The notes under the pieces were generated by a model. That model searched no databases. It had not been told where the DNA came from and saw nothing but the letters and a program-made list of their open reading frames with translations. Shown one piece after another: positions 1 through 64,000 of a DNA stretch of 64,000 nucleotides (position 1 is its first letter; each line of letters starts with the position of its first letter). The DNA comes from Serinus canaria (taxonomy: Eukaryota; Chordata; Aves; Passeriformes; Fringillidae). The DNA lies in assembly GCF_022539315.1 (NCBI RefSeq), contig NC_066313.1, positions 8,807,764 through 8,871,763 of the forward strand. The letters are read 5' to 3'. The translations under genes and the position numbers were made by a program.

Positions 1-3000
1 TGGGGTCCCAGAGAATGGAATGGAAAGCAGGACAGACTCCTCTGTCTGAACTTTGAAGTTAAACAAGAACAAACTTTAGTCATTGTTGAAGACCTGCTCC
101 AAACACATTTTGATGTCTAGTGTCTGATATTTAAGCATGCTATAATAGGTAGGGAAGAATATATGGGATTCACGAGGCTTGGAACAAGATACAATTTTTT
201 TTTTTAAAAATTAAGATAGATAGTCATTTTTACTTCTTTTTGTTCAACTTTGTTCAAACTGCAAAGCTGCCTTCTACTGCTGACATTCCATGCCTGACAG
301 CCTCTCCTGCAGTGGTGAGTTGTGATATGGATATTTTGGGATGCTAGACCAGACAGAGGGAAATGAACAAACTCCATGTTTCTTAACTAAGAAATAAAAG
401 CTCTATTTTGTTTGGATATACCGTTGGTGGCACTATTAATTATAATTGCCTGGACTCACCTTGTACTTTGACTTTTGTATTGTTATCCATAATTAGATGG
501 GACACTTTTAAAGCAAAAGCAGTGTCTGGCAGGTTCATATTACATGCCCACCACTTTCAATTTAGAAAATGAAAGAATATGGGTTGTACTGTAAATGATG
601 AAAATATATAAAGTTTGTGCTATCACAATTGCAGAAACCCTGGCTATACAAAAAGAAGTCAGTATTTCACTCTCCAGTCTAAATTTGCTTTTCCTATTAA
701 TTTGTTTGCTTTTGAATTATCTTGCAACAAAGCAGATTTCATTTATTAAATAGAAACAAACTAGAAACTGAAAGAAAGTTAAAAGAAAATGTCACTCACA
801 TTTATGTTTGGACTCCCCAAGCATTTCTCTTATGGCTTCATTCTGTCTCATATTTCATACCACATTTCTGTGAAAAGTAAATGAATCACCCACATATATA
901 AAAATATTTCATAACACAGACAGATGGGTATGGATTTATACATGCAGAAATTTACACACATATACACAACACACATAGGTATATAAAATATGGTCTCAGA
1001 ATAAGATTATATGTGTGTACAGCTATTCTGAATTCTTGGTGGTATGTTGTAGAACCCTTGGGTAAGTTTTTATGGATTTGATTTATTGGCTGACTGAGTT
1101 GATTCATTATTTGTATATGATTTTTGCTGCTGGGTGGCCATAATTTACAATTCTGGACCTAGTTAACTCTGTGGGTGCCTAGAGTTTTCTGTATGAACAT
1201 CTCCAACTATTGTTTAAAGAAATAAATGAAGTGGACTTGCTTGAATGAGCAATTTACTGATGAGGAGCAAAACATGGTCAGGCAGGCAGGTCACAGAAAA
1301 TAGCTTTCAAAAAGTCTTTGTAACTCACCATACCATCATATATTTTCTTAGCATATATACAATAATTCATGCATCTTACAGGCAGCTGAAGATCATCTGT
1401 GAAATGCTGATCACAATCTTTTTCTCTTATTAGAATACAGTGCTATTGTTGTATTATCCTACTGGTAAATCCCTGATAGATTTGCTGGTAGGCACAGAAC
1501 AAAATACTGAAGAGGCAAGAAAAGTCAAAAAGTGCCTTGGCTTCATTTTGGTATAAATGAAACATGACACTTACTTCCAGAATTAGACTTTTAGCTCTGG
1601 CAGTTAGCAAAGCCATTCTTTTCCCATGACACAACCATACCTACTAGAGCAGTGGGATAGAGCTGTTTTCTGTATCTTGTTTACTAGGAAGAAAGGACTT
1701 CTCTTGGTATTCAGTATGGTCACAACTCTTCAGGCAGTTTGGGATGTAATGGTACACTCACTGCTTGTCACTTTTGCAAATTTGCTGCTGTAAAGTCCAG
1801 CTGGTGTACTTTGGGACAAGGGCAAAAATATAAGAGCCATAGCACTCAAATCAAAATGCCTTCATTAATTGTTAAGTACATGTAGACTGTGAATAGTTGT
1901 AATTTGCAAGGTTTCATGTACTGTCTCCAAAGCTGATTTGACTGTTTACAGCTCTAAATACTGGATATGAACTTAATAAGACAAATTCAACAGTTATTCT
2001 TTATGTGTTCTACCAAATTTCACATGCATATCTTCCATTGTGTACTTAAAGTCTGTGGTCCATAGGTATTTCTGGGATTGCCTGTTGACAAGAAATACTG
2101 CACATAGCCAACATAAATTGTTCAGTTTTCATTTGCAATGTCATATTAAACTGAAGGGATTGTCCAGTCTTATTCAGATGGTGGGTACCTAATTTTTTAA
2201 AATGCAATGAAGAATTTTGGTAGTTGCCCACCAGGGGAAGTTCACTTCCTTCTAGCCATCTGTGACTGCTCCAGTTACAGACATGTGTAATTCCACATTC
2301 AGTGGTGGGACATTTTATTGTAGCTGTGTAATTTATCACAATTCCATGTGGAATAACCATCATTGTAGCGAAAGTTCTAAACCCTTCTCATGTTTTAAGG
2401 AAATCAACCAACCTAACAAAAGAAACCCCTTTGCACATACATTCAGAATTCCATCTCATGAGCACAGCCTCCTTCAGCAGGCATGTTACATCTTAGGAAG
2501 TCTGCCTCAACATCCATGAGGGGATGTTTCCTCTGCGTCTCCTTCTTTATCTAAATCTCAAATAACTTGGAAGAAAAGCAGCTTTCAATGACTTTTTAGG
2601 TTTTCATATGTTTCTGCTTTAATGCTTCTCTCCATCTACACTTTGAAGAGAGTCTTGTAGTGATTCCTGCAAGAAATTCCTAGGATTGTTTTTGCTTAAG
2701 GTTACAATTTGTGCAAGATATGCAGTTGTGTCACGTTGTGATGGATTTGAGTGGGATTTTCTTAAGTGATAAAATAACAGAGGAGCACAAGTGCTACTGA
2801 ATGTCACTAGAATTTAGCCTTTGAAAGCATACACAGAAATCACTGATTTCAGTTTACATGGGTTTGAAATCATCAAATGAGTTGGCAGATTCTTGTGACG
2901 TATAAATACATTTCTTTGTTCTATCCTGTGGGGTCAGTATTTATATACATAAAAGGTATATATTTCCTTAAGTAGCTGGATATACAAATAGCCCAAAATG

Positions 3001-4545
3001 CAACTGAAAGTCATTCAAAATTAGGGTTTTTTTTTTTTAATCCTTTGTATACATTATTTGGAAAATCATTTCTTTCTGTGATTTAGGGACATGTAAAACA
3101 GAAATAAATACAGATAGACTTCTAGTTATAGCTTAAATCCTCTTCCCCTGCTCACCAGTTCAGGCAGTCAGCAATATAAAACTGCTTATCAGTTCTTGAA
3201 AAATGTGTGTTTGCAGGTCACCTTTATTTTTTCATTCCTCATGCCTCAAATCTCCACTGAAATTTCAGCATTACCAGCTTTCTGAATGATAAAGGACATT
3301 TCTCTTGTGCTCTCAAGCAATGAGTGCCAAAGGCAACAGAATGAAATTTGTATGCAACGCTGTCTACGCTCCATGTGTGTGTCCATTTATCTCAATAACT
3401 GACTGTCATCTTTGTGCCTGTACATCCTACAATGACAATCAGATCCCAACACTGCTCGAGATGTCAAATTTCCAGGGATAGATTTCTAGCTGCAGGCAAC
3501 TGGAGCTAAATACCTCATATTGAGAACACTCTCCTCCTTGTCACTGACCACATTATAGCCTTTCATGTAGCTTCATATGTGGCTTTTATTTATTGTCTAC
3601 TTCCACCCATGGCTTGAACTGCAGTGGCTTTCAAAAGTGATAGGGATTGTAAGCATATGTGCACTTCAGAATGTATTTTCTGTAATTAAGGAAGTTTCTT
3701 TGTATATCAAAGTAAAAATGGTCCATATGCAGCTGCCTGCACAAATTTTGCTGCATTTTGGTGAACTTTGCAACTTGTTCAACCATTTGGTCAATAGAAT
3801 GGGAGAATAAATGCTTTTAAAGAAAGATCAGGCATTTTCATATGCATTTAATGTGCATATTATTGGAATATTGGGGGTTATTGGAATTCTGTTATCTCCC
3901 AAAAGCTGAATTTAAAATTAGGAGCAGAATGTTATTCATTTCCCAGTAAGAATATAATTGCTTCTACTCATCTGCTTATCACCGTTTAAGCTTACTTTAT
4001 TTAAGGTGAAGAACTAAAGAATAAAGAATTTCCTTCACTTCCTTAAGAAATGAAAACCAAAACAAACAAAAAATTCATGAATAATAATGAGCACAACCAG
4101 CAGCAGGATAGCGTGCACATATTTCTTGTCAAGAAAAAGTAATTGCAGCACTTGATGTGAAAATGAGATTTATGTCTCATGCTAATTTTTACTCTCCACC
4201 TGATTGTATCAGTACATGGGAAGGAATTGTAGTCCTTCTGTCTTACAAGCATTAAACAGGCTGGTGAGCAGCCAGCAATACATTACACAGAATGAAGAAA
4301 AAACTAACAAGTTTCCAAATCTCAGAGATTTTAAAATACTGGTGTAAAATTAAAACACAAGCTTTTTGCATAAAAGAAGGAAATTAGACTAATAGTAATT
4401 TTTTTCCACTTTTTTTTTAATGTGATATGGAAAACCACAGATGGCTTGTTCTCTTTTATTATCTGTAACAAAACATTTTGTAAGCTATTATTTCTAAATT
4501 GATAATTCATATTGAAGTATTTTTGTTATCCTTGATTTGTCCTAG
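1..4545 (+). other. ROBO1: ROBO1 intron upstream of exon A (3' part)
   Basis: This AT-rich intron ends in a TTTGTCCTAG acceptor at 4545. The exon that should precede it, carrying the first half of Ig2, was looked for and is not in the window. No transposon was recognised. There are short poly-T or poly-A runs (for example around 193-205 and 3027-3039) and a mixed CA/TA-rich patch around 890-1020. Open frames in this stretch are short and resemble nothing known. Confidence 0.8.

Positions 4546-64000
<59,455 letters not shown>

Overview
The window is vertebrate nuclear DNA, most probably avian, and holds the middle of a single protein-coding gene on the + strand, ROBO1 (roundabout guidance receptor 1). 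Seventeen coding exons were placed by matching the translation to the known Robo1 protein order. Every exon junction keeps the reading frame, and no stop or frameshift occurs inside an exon. The exons total 2380 coding bases, about 793 residues, roughly half of the receptor. The bird assignment rests on a CR1 LINE 3' fragment of avian type, a solo LTR with the layout of avian ERVL-like elements, the low repeat load, and fairly short introns. I cannot name the species.

Layout: bases 1-4545 are the end of an upstream intron; the signal peptide, Ig1 and the first part of Ig2 lie outside. Exon A (4546-4666) ends Ig2. Exons B and C (7873-9379) make Ig3. An 18-kb intron follows (9380-27389) and carries the antisense LTR and the CR1 relic. 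Exons D and E (27390-29551) make Ig4, and F and G (32034-33700) make Ig5. H and I (33855-34288), J and K (37347-39875) and L and M (40877-45097) make the three fibronectin type III domains. Exon N (52137-52334) carries the juxtamembrane stalk, the transmembrane helix and the stop-transfer segment. O, P and Q (55728-62181) begin the cytoplasmic tail. The conserved cytoplasmic CC motifs, the stop codon and the 3' UTR lie beyond the right edge. From 62182 to the end is intron.

The product is a single-pass receptor for SLIT ligands. It acts in axon guidance, cell migration and vascular and organ development. The window encodes the ectodomain rod between the ligand-binding tip and the membrane, the membrane anchor, and the first stretch of the signalling tail.

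There is no second gene, RNA gene, CRISPR array or operon, and I found no undescribed biological system. The items most worth checking are a GC-AG intron after exon K, a 27-base frame-neutral microexon (O), two weak donors (B and N) whose read-through would give truncated receptors, a triplicated branch-point-like repeat before exon B, and a 74-base AT-rich hairpin in the intron before the transmembrane exon.
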